Shown: positions 8,649 to 15,225 of the stretch, in pieces
How the letters are laid out: every line of letters starts with the position of its first letter
Numbering within the stretch: the first letter of the stretch is position 1
NCBI GenBank assembly: GCA_036939755.1
Contig: JALLAZ010000394.1
Location: 1 to 16,388, forward strand
DNA: 16,388 nt
Reading direction: 5' to 3'
Source: Stephanodiscus triporus
Taxonomy: Eukaryota > Bacillariophyta > Thalassiosirophyceae > Thalassiosirales > Thalassiosiraceae
Program-made: the position numbers and the translations under genes
Notes under the pieces: generated by a model
Told to the model about the DNA's origin: nothing
Seen by the model: the letters and a program-made list of their open reading frames with translations, nothing else
Databases searched by the model: none

Positions 8649-9523
8649 GATGGATAAATGATAAAATACTATTTGATCTGACCAAAGTGAAAACGATATG
8701 CAAGGCGCATTTTGACGGGTTCGGTGGCTCTCACGGGAATGACAATTTGCTCACACGTTTCATGCTGTCGTGACATGGTCATGGCACAGAGTATGATAAA
8801 AAGGAGACAAACATACTTGACTGAAAAAAAGACAAGAAAGGAGATTCGGTACCCTGGGAAACTGTTGGCACGTAATAATTATCTTGAGCTGAAGAATTGG
8901 AGAACCTTCAGCAATGGTCAGAGATATGGCAGTAAGCCTCTTTACGAAATGCAAAAGGAACAGAAAAATTAATCAAGGCCGCGTAGCCAGTTACCCATCG
9001 TCGATGGGCCAAAAACGGTCGAGTCAGTTTCGAGGGGCTTACATCGAAGTACACCGTGTTTGGAATGTCATAGAATGGTATTACAGGATGATCTCCCATC
9101 TACCCTATCAGATGCATCCCTGCCGGTGCATAATACTCAGCCGTTTTGTTGTCTTTGGCAGGGCGGAATCTAAACAACAAGTGGGAAGTCATCCCCCCAC
9201 ATCCAAACGGAAGGTTATACCAAGACCACCATCATTCATCGGAGGTAAGTTATTGTTCCGGTGACGTGAGCTTAAGTCAAGCATCAACGAGTAGATTGCC
9301 CCCAAATCAATGGCCGAAAATTTTAGGATCGTTCAGTACCTCGATTCCACCTCCACCCCACCCCCACCCCACCCCGCTTCGATGGTTGGGAAGACATTTT
9401 CATTATAAGATCGCAACCCCCCCACCCCCCCCACACACACATACCACCCCCGATGCAATATAAACTAACATGAAAATAAAATGAGACGGGTTTCCAGCCC
9501 CCCCCCCCTCCCTCTCCCTCCCC
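8649..9523. other. Spacer with C-rich simple sequence
   Basis: Holds the 5' region of the coiled-coil gene and the 3' region of the Rab gene, both on the minus strand. Open frames here are short and overlap on both strands, and none has a recognisable domain. The right part (about 9348-9450 and 9498-9524) is C-rich on the plus strand: CCACCCC-type runs, then a CACACACA stretch, then long C runs. It is G-rich on the transcribed-sense minus strand. Confidence 0.45.
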
Positions 9524-9524
9524 C
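9498..9524 (-). repeat. G-rich tract immediately after the Rab stop codon
   Basis: On the minus strand the Rab stop codon is followed at once by runs of five, three, three and about twelve G separated by one to three bases. This fits the loose G-quadruplex pattern (four runs of at least three G with short loops) and would lie in the Rab 3' UTR. It is a low-complexity tract; formation of a structure is not shown. Confidence 0.6.
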
Positions 9525-10255
9525 TAACAGCCGCACGCGTTCGCCGAATTCTCCGACGTCCCGTCCCCCCGCACGTTCCCCTCGTCCAACTTCAACGTCC
9601 CGCCCTTGTCGCCGTCGTACGATCCCCGCCCCCCTCCTCCCCCCCCCCCCCTCGCGCCGGAGGCGGCGACTCCTGCTCCTCCCCCCCCGCCCCTCGCGGC
9701 GAGGTTCTTCTCGTGCACGATGGTGATGAGCCTCTCGAACGCCCTCAGTACGTTCGCGCCGCTCTTCGCGCTTGTCTCGAGGTGTTCCATCCCGAACTCT
9801 TCGCAGAACCCCATCGCCCGTTCCCTCGACACCTCCCGTCCGTCCTCGAGGTCGCACTTGTTCCCGACGAGCAACTTCGCGAGCTCGTCGGAATTCGCGT
9901 GATCGTTGAGCTGCGCCATCCACCGCTCGGCCAGGGATTCGAAGCTCTTGGCCGACGTGACGTCGTACACGAGTATGACGCCCTTGGCCTTGCGGAAGTA
10001 CGTTGGCAACAGCACGCGCGCGAATCGCTCCTGCCCGGCGGTGTCCCATATCTGCGCCTTGACCTTGCCGTGGGGTGTGTCGAGCATCTGGGTGTCGAAT
10101 TCGATCCCCATCGTGGCCGAGATGTCGTGGTTCAGGGGGGCGTTGGGATTCGTAAGACGCGCGACGAGGGAGGTCTTGCCGACGCCGGAATCGCCGAGCA
10201 TGACGATCTTGTAGAGGGGCGGCTTGGACGTGGCGGAGGTGGCTCTATTGGACAT
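9524..10255 (-). CDS. Rab-family small GTPase
   Basis: 243 residues with all five G boxes: P-loop GDSGVGKT (21-28), switch I Thr in ISATMGIEF (T48), WDTAGQE (70-76, catalytic Gln75), NKCD (132-135) and TSAK (161-164). The C-terminus is CGC, a CXC double-geranylgeranylation signal used by Rab proteins, so it should cycle on and off membranes and direct vesicle traffic. YDVTSAKSFESL (97-108) is typical of Rabs. Residues 189-209 are an unusual poly-Gly tract inside the hypervariable tail, encoded by G-rich DNA; the total is longer than the usual 200-220 residues. The start context CACCATGTCC is good. The exact Rab subfamily is not evident. Its promoter lies in the 10256-10776 spacer. Confidence 0.95.
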   Translation of the reverse strand: MSNRATSATSKPPLYKIVMLGDSGVGKTSLVARLTNPNAPLNHDISATMGIEFDTQMLDTPHGKVKAQIWDTAGQERFARVLLPTYFRKAKGVILVYDVTSAKSFESLAERWMAQLNDHANSDELAKLLVGNKCDLEDGREVSRERAMGFCEEFGMEHLETSAKSGANVLRAFERLITIVHEKNLAARGGGGGAGVAASGARGGGGGGGRGSYDGDKGGTLKLDEGNVRGDGTSENSANACGC

Positions 10256-10776
10256 GGTGGGGGGTGTTGTTTTATTCCGTCGATTATAGTATTGAGTCGT
10301 ATTTTATTTTTTAAGTACTCATTTAGACCAGGTATCGTAGATGGGCACAGAAATGTTGTTGGGGTTTCGGTTATTATGGAGAGAGATGAGAAAGTCTTGT
10401 GGGCTCGGTTGTTGGTGGAGTGCATGCCGCCCTCGCCTCGCCGTTTTCTTGTTTTGTGTGTGTGTGTGTGTGTGTGTGTTGTTGCTGGTCAGATGTCATT
10501 GGTTGATTGGGTCTTTGTTCGTGGCTTTTAAACTAATTCCTACTCTAGGTACGAAACGCACGTATTCCATATATGATAATGATACAACTGCTTGGTCTCG
10601 GTATCTCCAAAGCCTTTAACAGCTTACGAGTTTATGCACTACCATACCGTAAAAGCCGGGGCATAAGCAATGCCGGGGCATAAGCAACGCTGACTAAATA
10701 AGATAAAAATCTAAGTTAATTAGCAATCCTAGGTACAAATTAGGAACTAAATTCACCGTTTCTCCTTAATTACTAC
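10256..10776. other. Spacer upstream of the Rab gene
   Basis: Contains the Rab promoter and 5' UTR at its left end (AT-rich, reading leftward). It also has a (TG)12 microsatellite at 10455-10479 and an exact 16-bp tandem duplication, GCCGGGGCATAAGCAA, at 10655-10670 and 10672-10687. The last about 100 bases are AT-rich and stop at the N. No gene is supported; open frames here are shadows or random. Confidence 0.5.
10455..10479. repeat. (TG)n microsatellite
   Basis: An uninterrupted dinucleotide run of about twelve TG units in the spacer upstream of the Rab gene. It is likely to vary in length between individuals. Confidence 0.95.
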
Positions 10777-10777
10777 N
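10777..10777. other. Ambiguous base (possible assembly join)
   Basis: The only N in the window. Homology to copy A begins at the very next base (10778 matches 804), and nothing left of the N resembles the copy A intron or first exon. A single N at a homology edge suggests either an unresolved base or a joined gap. Confidence 0.9.
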
Positions 10778-11265
10778 CGTCCTCCTGCCCAGCCCACAAG
10801 GTATGGGAGCCCTCTGCCGAACTCAGCGCTGCCGATGTCGAGGCCGGGCACAATTGCGGCCCAGCATCCAATTGCAATAGCAACGAACGTGTTTGCTGCC
10901 GATGTGGTCCTGTTTATTGTCAAGGTAGATGCGTGGACAAGAACGATTACTCCTCCGATAGGTGCCCCGACCTCGCCCCCGAAGTCAAGGATAACAAGGG
11001 AGGGCTACGTGCATCCCCACTTGTGGTGGAGGAGTAGGTAGTTTCCATTCATCCCCCCACAAGGATCCATATCGAGCAAGACAAGAACCCGAATCATCAA
11101 CGGGGCGTTATCAGGAAATTGGGGCTGTTATTCGTGCATCCATCCACCGCTGATGACGCGGTGTGGAGTTCATTGGACGTGATTAGGTACCATATTGATA
11201 ATGAATTATAACTCTTACAATTTCCAATGATTTAGAGTATTTTTCTTCAGGCGTTGTTAGGATTC
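10778..11265 (+). repeat. Right copy of the direct segmental duplication
   Basis: Partner of 804-1372. It contains the intron tail, the exon of copy B and a conserved noncoding 3' flank, followed by the full-length large gene whose fragment follows copy A. A four-base duplication (GTAG) after the stop codon and scattered substitutions separate the two flanks. Confidence 0.85.
10793..11037 (+). CDS. Small cysteine-rich protein, copy B (second exon only)
   Basis: Begins after the same CTGCCCAG acceptor as copy A (10785-10792) in the same phase and runs open to TAG at 11035-11037. It encodes HKVWEPSAELSAAD, then a core of eight cysteines, then GGLRASPLVVEE. The core pattern is C-x5-C-x6-CC-x-C-x4-C-x3-C-x10-C, different from copy A; the C-C-CC-C-C order is knottin-like. 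Sequence beyond the two ends is unrelated to copy A, and the acidic DDTGN repeat is absent. A signal-peptide exon would be expected about 90-170 nt upstream. It is missing, because the homology stops at the N at 10777. The gene is therefore either partial, broken by the assembly, or truncated. Function is unknown; secretion is inferred from copy A. Confidence 0.65.
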
Positions 11266-11613
11266 CAGTAGGGATTCGCCTTGGAGAGTGGAGAGAGAGA
11301 TGCCGGGGGGGTCGGTCTGGGTCAGTGGGTAGGAGTCATTCCATATTGCTTACCATGTTATCATCATCCTAAACATTCATGGCGTGTGTGAGGTCCGTCG
11401 CGGAAATGTCGCTTTGAATGGATTTTCCCGCCACAATAGTCCCAGGGGACGACCGCCTCGACCCTCGACTCCTCCATCCATCCTGTGCTCCTCACCATCA
11501 TCACATCCGGGGGGAGGATTTGTCCGATTTCCGCCGCTGCCTCCGCCATTATGATGCCTATACTCGCCCCACTGCCTCGTCTCGTACACCGCGGCCGCGG
11601 CAGCACGAACGGC
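11038..11613. other. 3' flank of copy B and promoter of the large gene
   Basis: The left half (to about 11265) is the conserved 3' flank shared with copy A, presumably the 3' UTR of the cysteine-rich gene. The right half has a GAGAGAGAGA stretch near 11290 and no recognisable gene. It should carry the promoter and leader of the large gene. That gene's frame is open from 11485, but the first 43 codons do not look like a targeting sequence. Confidence 0.45.
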
Positions 11614-13809
11614 ATGGATGATTGCACCAATAATTCACGGGGGGACCGCCGCGGCCGCGGGAGATCGTCGTCGTCGTCGGCGTCGTCCGTCGGGTCGTCG
11701 CGCCTCCTCCTCTCGTGGACCATGACGTTGACATTGACTACGCTTCTGACGACGATGTGCGAATTCGACGGAGCCCGCGCATTCCGCAGTGCGTCGCCTC
11801 CCTCCCCCTCCTCGCGTCATCCGCCCGGACTGCGGCGCGAGCGGCCGCTCCGGCGTGGCCGCGCGGACCACCGCGGCGTCGGAATATTATCATCACGATC
11901 GTCGTCGTCGTCTTCATCGTCCGGCGGGGACGACGACGATCGTCGCTACCACGACGCCATGCCGTCCGCGGACGAAATAGCCACGCAGAAGCGCGAGGCG
12001 TACGACGCCCTGTCGTCCTTCCACGAGACGTCGTCGTCCCTCCCTTCCGCTTCGTCGTCGTCGTCATCCCGGATGAGGTCGCTCATCAGAGGCCTCCTCG
12101 ACGACGATGATTTGGGATCCTCTACGAGGCGGGCCGAGTGTTGGTCATGCATCGACGGCGCGACTTCGTACGCCGTGCCGATGGACCCGGCCGCGGGCAT
12201 CGGCGCGGGATGGACGACGAGGCCGTATCGCTGCACCGTGAGCCTGGAGGCGAACGACAACTTCGCGGCGGGGACGATGACGACGACGACGAGGAGGGGG
12301 GGGGAAAGGAGGAGGAAGGGATTGAGACTCGTGGAAACGATCCAATCGACGGATGATTTGAAGTCGGGCGGTCCAGCGGGCGTGCCCTTCGTGCGATCGA
12401 TCCCGCTCGGCGCGAACGTGGACGTCGATCCCGTCGACGGCAGCTACTCGTTGGACGACGCCGTCCCTCCCCCGCATTGTCGTCGTCGCGACGATGACGA
12501 TGATGGTGTCGATCGGATCGCATCGCTGCCGCTGTTGCCGCCGTGGATGTCGGGGGAGGGAGGGGTCGATCCCACGACGTCGGCGACGTTCCTCGTGGAG
12601 CACGCCTTGGCCGTGTCGGAGACGGAGAGGTGTCGGTGTTTCCTCCTGTACGGCGACGTCGTGGCAGGCGATCGCAGCACTACCGTTCCAGAAGGCGGCG
12701 TCATGGAGGACGACTATGCAATCATTGCCGCGAGGCGGAAGAGGAAGAAGGAGGAGGACGAGACGGAGAGGAGCTATCGGTTATTGAGCGTGATCCTGAC
12801 GGAAGAGACCAAAGTAATGCCCGAGAAGGAACGAACGTCCGCGGAGGAATCGAACTCGCGAATAATGATCGAATCGCCCACTCGCTCCGAATCGTCATCG
12901 TCATCCTCGTCGTCATCGTCATCGCCCTTGGACCTTCTCAAAATGAGCCGAGAGGAATCGGAAGACGACGAGAAGAATCGACTTCTGAAATCTTTCGAAG
13001 GGCAAAATACACGACTTTCGGACGTTGGGGCCAACGAGGACAGAACGACGAGGATGGAACGACACGAGTTGGGAATGTTAGGACTCGCCTCCGGCGTTTG
13101 GCTCGGCGACGCGTTCGTTCGCGAGGGCATCTCGCCTTCGTTGTCTCGCGCTCGAGCATTGCGTGACAATCGGAGGACGGGGTTCGGCAAAAAGAAAAAT
13201 GCAGACGCCGTCGCCAAGGACGACGATGATCGTGAAGATGACGACGGCGAGAGCGAAGAGGACAGGTTTGCCGTTTGGCACTTGGGCGTCCAGAAGGTGG
13301 CGATGCGATTCGAGTGGGACTATCGCGATAGCATATCGCAGTCGTTCACGTACGGGAGGGCTTTGGGCACCCCCACCTCCCTGTCGTCCATGGCCAACAT
13401 CAAGAGCGACGGTGCCGTGGTCATGAACGAGTCAAAACGAGTGTCAACGAAGATGCGGAGAAGAAGGAGGGTTGTTTGGGATATGGACGGAGGCGCTTAT
13501 GTCGCCGGACTTGTCGGATCGAGTTACTTCCGTGCGCCGCGGTACATGTCCTTTTCGCAATCGCGGAGCTACAGCGCAGATGCTTACCTAACGGAATTCA
13601 TGGTTTTCTATCGACCGGAATCGAAGGACGATGCTACATCTCCGAGTTTGGGTGGTGGCATGAATGGGGTGGATCTCGGCGCATATATTGACGAGGATAG
13701 TGGGCCAGAGTATTATTGTTCGAGGACTTCGCGGCTTTACAATGCCAAAGACGGCATTTTGATGCAAGGAAGTACAGCGTTTTTTTCATTGAAGCGAACA
13801 CTTTCGTAG
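11614..13809 (+). CDS. Large, probably plastid-targeted protein of unknown function
   Basis: Frame open from 11485 (774 codons); numbering here is from that ATG. I place the start at M44 (11614, 731 residues); M1 and M80 (11722, ACCATGAC, 695 residues) are alternatives. A hydrophobic segment, LLLSWTMTLTLTTLLTTMC (74-92), is followed by DGARA-F100-RSASPP, then a Ser/Arg/Pro-rich, acid-poor stretch. This matches the bipartite signal plus transit peptide with Phe at the cleavage step seen in heterokont plastid proteins. The body has Ser and Asp runs, a moderately conserved-looking middle (FLVEHALAVSETERCRCFLLYG) and C-terminal blocks (GLASGVWLGDAFVR, WHLGVQKVAMRFEWDY, YLTEFMVFYRP) with beta-strand character. 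A lipocalin-like fold is a guess; I do not recognise the family. A truncated paralogue lies at 1381-1520. It starts about 580 bp after copy B. Confidence 0.75.
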   Translation: MDDCTNNSRGDRRGRGRSSSSSASSVGSSRLLLSWTMTLTLTTLLTTMCEFDGARAFRSASPPSPSSRHPPGLRRERPLRRGRADHRGVGILSSRSSSSSSSSGGDDDDRRYHDAMPSADEIATQKREAYDALSSFHETSSSLPSASSSSSSRMRSLIRGLLDDDDLGSSTRRAECWSCIDGATSYAVPMDPAAGIGAGWTTRPYRCTVSLEANDNFAAGTMTTTTRRGGERRRKGLRLVETIQSTDDLKSGGPAGVPFVRSIPLGANVDVDPVDGSYSLDDAVPPPHCRRRDDDDDGVDRIASLPLLPPWMSGEGGVDPTTSATFLVEHALAVSETERCRCFLLYGDVVAGDRSTTVPEGGVMEDDYAIIAARRKRKKEEDETERSYRLLSVILTEETKVMPEKERTSAEESNSRIMIESPTRSESSSSSSSSSSSPLDLLKMSREESEDDEKNRLLKSFEGQNTRLSDVGANEDRTTRMERHELGMLGLASGVWLGDAFVREGISPSLSRARALRDNRRTGFGKKKNADAVAKDDDDREDDDGESEEDRFAVWHLGVQKVAMRFEWDYRDSISQSFTYGRALGTPTSLSSMANIKSDGAVVMNESKRVSTKMRRRRRVVWDMDGGAYVAGLVGSSYFRAPRYMSFSQSRSYSADAYLTEFMVFYRPESKDDATSPSLGGGMNGVDLGAYIDEDSGPEYYCSRTSRLYNAKDGILMQGSTAFFSLKRTLS

Positions 13810-13845
13810 CAGTGGTAAAAAAGTATCGCTGTATTTCATCCTTTG

Positions 13846-14020
13846 TAATCACGCAGCCTGCTCTCTAGAAGAAGCAGAGCTCACCGTGTTGTCTGTTTCA
13901 GCTGTCACCGTGTTGTGCATGTCATCCTGCCCCCAGACCGCGAGAAAAGTAGTATGGGAACCCTCATCGGCCAAACTCAGCGCCGCCTGCAGCGCCGCTG
14001 ATGCTGGAGGTCGGGCGCTG
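13846..14020 (+). pseudogene. Degenerate third cysteine-rich cassette, copy C
   Basis: TAATCACGCAGC (13846-13857) matches the copy A intron at 764-775. TGTCATCCTGCCCCCAG (13920-13936) matches its acceptor. GTATGGGAACCCTCATCGGCC and AACTCAGCGCCGCC match the VWEPSAELSAA codons. The spacing between acceptor and GTATGGG is 15 rather than 8 bases, which breaks the phase. The cysteine core is gone, and the following frame (to 14299) has only scattered cysteines. There is no room for a first exon, because the large gene ends at 13809. A 12-bp word, TCACCGTGTTGT, is repeated at 13881 and 13905. I read it as a decayed relic; a diverged functional gene cannot be fully excluded. Confidence 0.6.
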
Positions 14021-14401
14021 CGTCGCGACGAGACCGGAACAATGACGACATATCAGACAGCGGAACGATTCGATTGCTTCATCTTGGGAAGGTTGGAGAT
14101 GTGCCGTTCAAGGAATGTTGGAGCGATGACAATGGCATACCACGGGGGGACAGGGAGAAGAGGCGAACGAGTGAGGCGGCGAGGAGCATTCGAGGGATTA
14201 CAACAGCACTTATTACAGAATCCGAGGGATTGGTGTAACCAAAGGCTGTTTTCGTTACTAATTTTATCTAAAGGAAGAACTCAAACATCACCACAATGAC
14301 AAGATTGTTCTGATGAATGTGGTTGATGCTCAAGAACAACCCCGGAGACATATTTTGACTTGGAGGTAACAGAAACAGAACGAAGGGTTGATACATACTG
14401 G
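14021..14401. other. Spacer between copy C and the (PTEV)n gene
   Basis: The frame running from copy C stays open to 14299 but encodes nothing recognisable. The right part should be the 3' UTR of the minus-strand gene ending at 14402. No RNA gene or terminator motif is visible. Confidence 0.4.
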
Positions 14402-14848
14402 CTACGCCGACGGAGTCGGAACCGCCGTCGGAACCTCGGTAGGAACCTCTGTCGGGGCCTCTGTCGGAACCTCCGTCGGAACCTCTGTCGGAACCTCTGT
14501 CGGAACTTCCGTCGGAACCTCCGTCGGAACCGCCGTCGGAACCTCAGTCGGAACCTCCGTCGGCACCTCAGTTGGAACCTCAGTCGGCGCCTCCGTCGGC
14601 GCCTCCGTCGGAGGGCATTTGCCACAAACATCACTGATGATGCCTTTGGCGGAAAGTTTCACAGCATGCTTTGGGATACATACAGTTTGAACTGTTGCCG
14701 TTGTCTGATCATGGCGGCATACAGTTACCTTCTTGAGATTCTTGGGACCGCAACCGTATGCGTCGCACACTTGAAGAGCTAATGCAAGACGACCCTCTGC
14801 AGGAAATGCAAGCGATGCTAGTACTGTTAGACCTGACAATAGCTTCAT
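14402..14848 (-). CDS. Secreted protein: cysteine-rich head plus (PTEV)n tail
   Basis: 148 residues. A signal peptide, MKLLSGLTVLASLAFPAEG, is followed by a compact head of about 60 residues with six cysteines (28, 33, 44, 57, 75, 78). Then come 16 tandem tetrapeptides PT(E/A)(V/A) (residues 80-143) and a PTPSA end. The Pro/Thr tail resembles O-glycosylated linker or wall-associated repeats. Such PTEA/PTEV tails are common in diatom secreted proteins, where they usually link or anchor domains to the cell surface. Here the tail is terminal, with no second domain or GPI signal. The start has CACCATGAAG context and a (CAA)n-rich leader, typical of efficiently translated mRNAs. The head is not one I recognise, and it shows no clear similarity to the copy A or B cores. 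It is likely extracellular; the ligand or role is unknown. Confidence 0.85.
   Translation of the reverse strand: MKLLSGLTVLASLAFPAEGRLALALQVCDAYGCGPKNLKKVTVCRHDQTTATVQTVCIPKHAVKLSAKGIISDVCGKCPPTEAPTEAPTEVPTEVPTEVPTEVPTAVPTEVPTEVPTEVPTEVPTEVPTEAPTEVPTEVPTAVPTPSA
14420..14611 (-). repeat. 12-bp coding minisatellite (PTEV/PTEA)
   Basis: Sixteen tandem 12-bp units, GTCGGAACCTCC-like on the plus strand, inside the secreted protein gene. Most changes between units are third-position changes or the V/A and E/A switches. Units are in frame, so copy-number change would lengthen or shorten the tail without a frameshift. Confidence 0.95.
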
Positions 14849-15225
14849 GGTGTTGTTGTTGTTGTTTGTGAGCTATGCGAGACCTTGCTCGCACGCAAAT
14901 TCTCTCGAAACCATCAACGGGGAAGACTTCCATCACGCCAGCCTTGGTCTGACAAAAAAAATCAGTTCGAAATATGAAAATATCAATCATGCCGACTTGG
15001 TCGCGCAAATCTTTCATGTGTAATAGTAAATGAGGACTGCTCAATCGTTCTTCTACTTACGACCGTCGGGTCGCATTTCTCTAGACGGGCGGGATTGAAT
15101 TGGTCGTGACCATGCTACGACGTAGATTCACGCCATCCATGGCGAAGTTGATCCTCCCTGACTCTGGTGCCAGCTGTTTCCTGGCTTCCTCGCGAGATGA
15201 ATGGATGAGATATATGAAAAGATGA
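14849..15225. promoter_or_regulatory. Upstream region of the (PTEV)n gene
   Basis: Should contain the promoter of the minus-strand secreted gene. The first 25 bases form its leader, with a (GTT)n/(AAC)n run next to the ATG. No TATA box is clear. A 37-codon frame at 15112-15225 has a DSGAS word but no other support as a gene. Confidence 0.4.

Noticed and set aside
8908..9463. Overlapping small frames on both strands in the spacer before the Rab gene
   Set aside because: No homology I recognise, no consistent codon bias, and the right part is simple C-rich sequence.
9713..10531. 272-codon plus-strand frame opposite the Rab gene
   Set aside because: Mostly the complement of the Rab coding sequence. 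The Rab frame has all G boxes and a prenylation end.
14360..14782. Arg/Asn-rich and VGTS-repeat frames over the 12-bp minisatellite
   Set aside because: The 12-bp unit gives repeats in every frame. Only the minus-strand (PTEV)n frame has a signal peptide, cysteines and a good start.
15112..15225. LILPDSGAS word, possible retroviral-type aspartic protease
   Set aside because: Only the D-S-G-A tetrad fits. The frame is 37 codons with no flap region, nucleic-acid-binding finger or integrase nearby, so chance is more likely.
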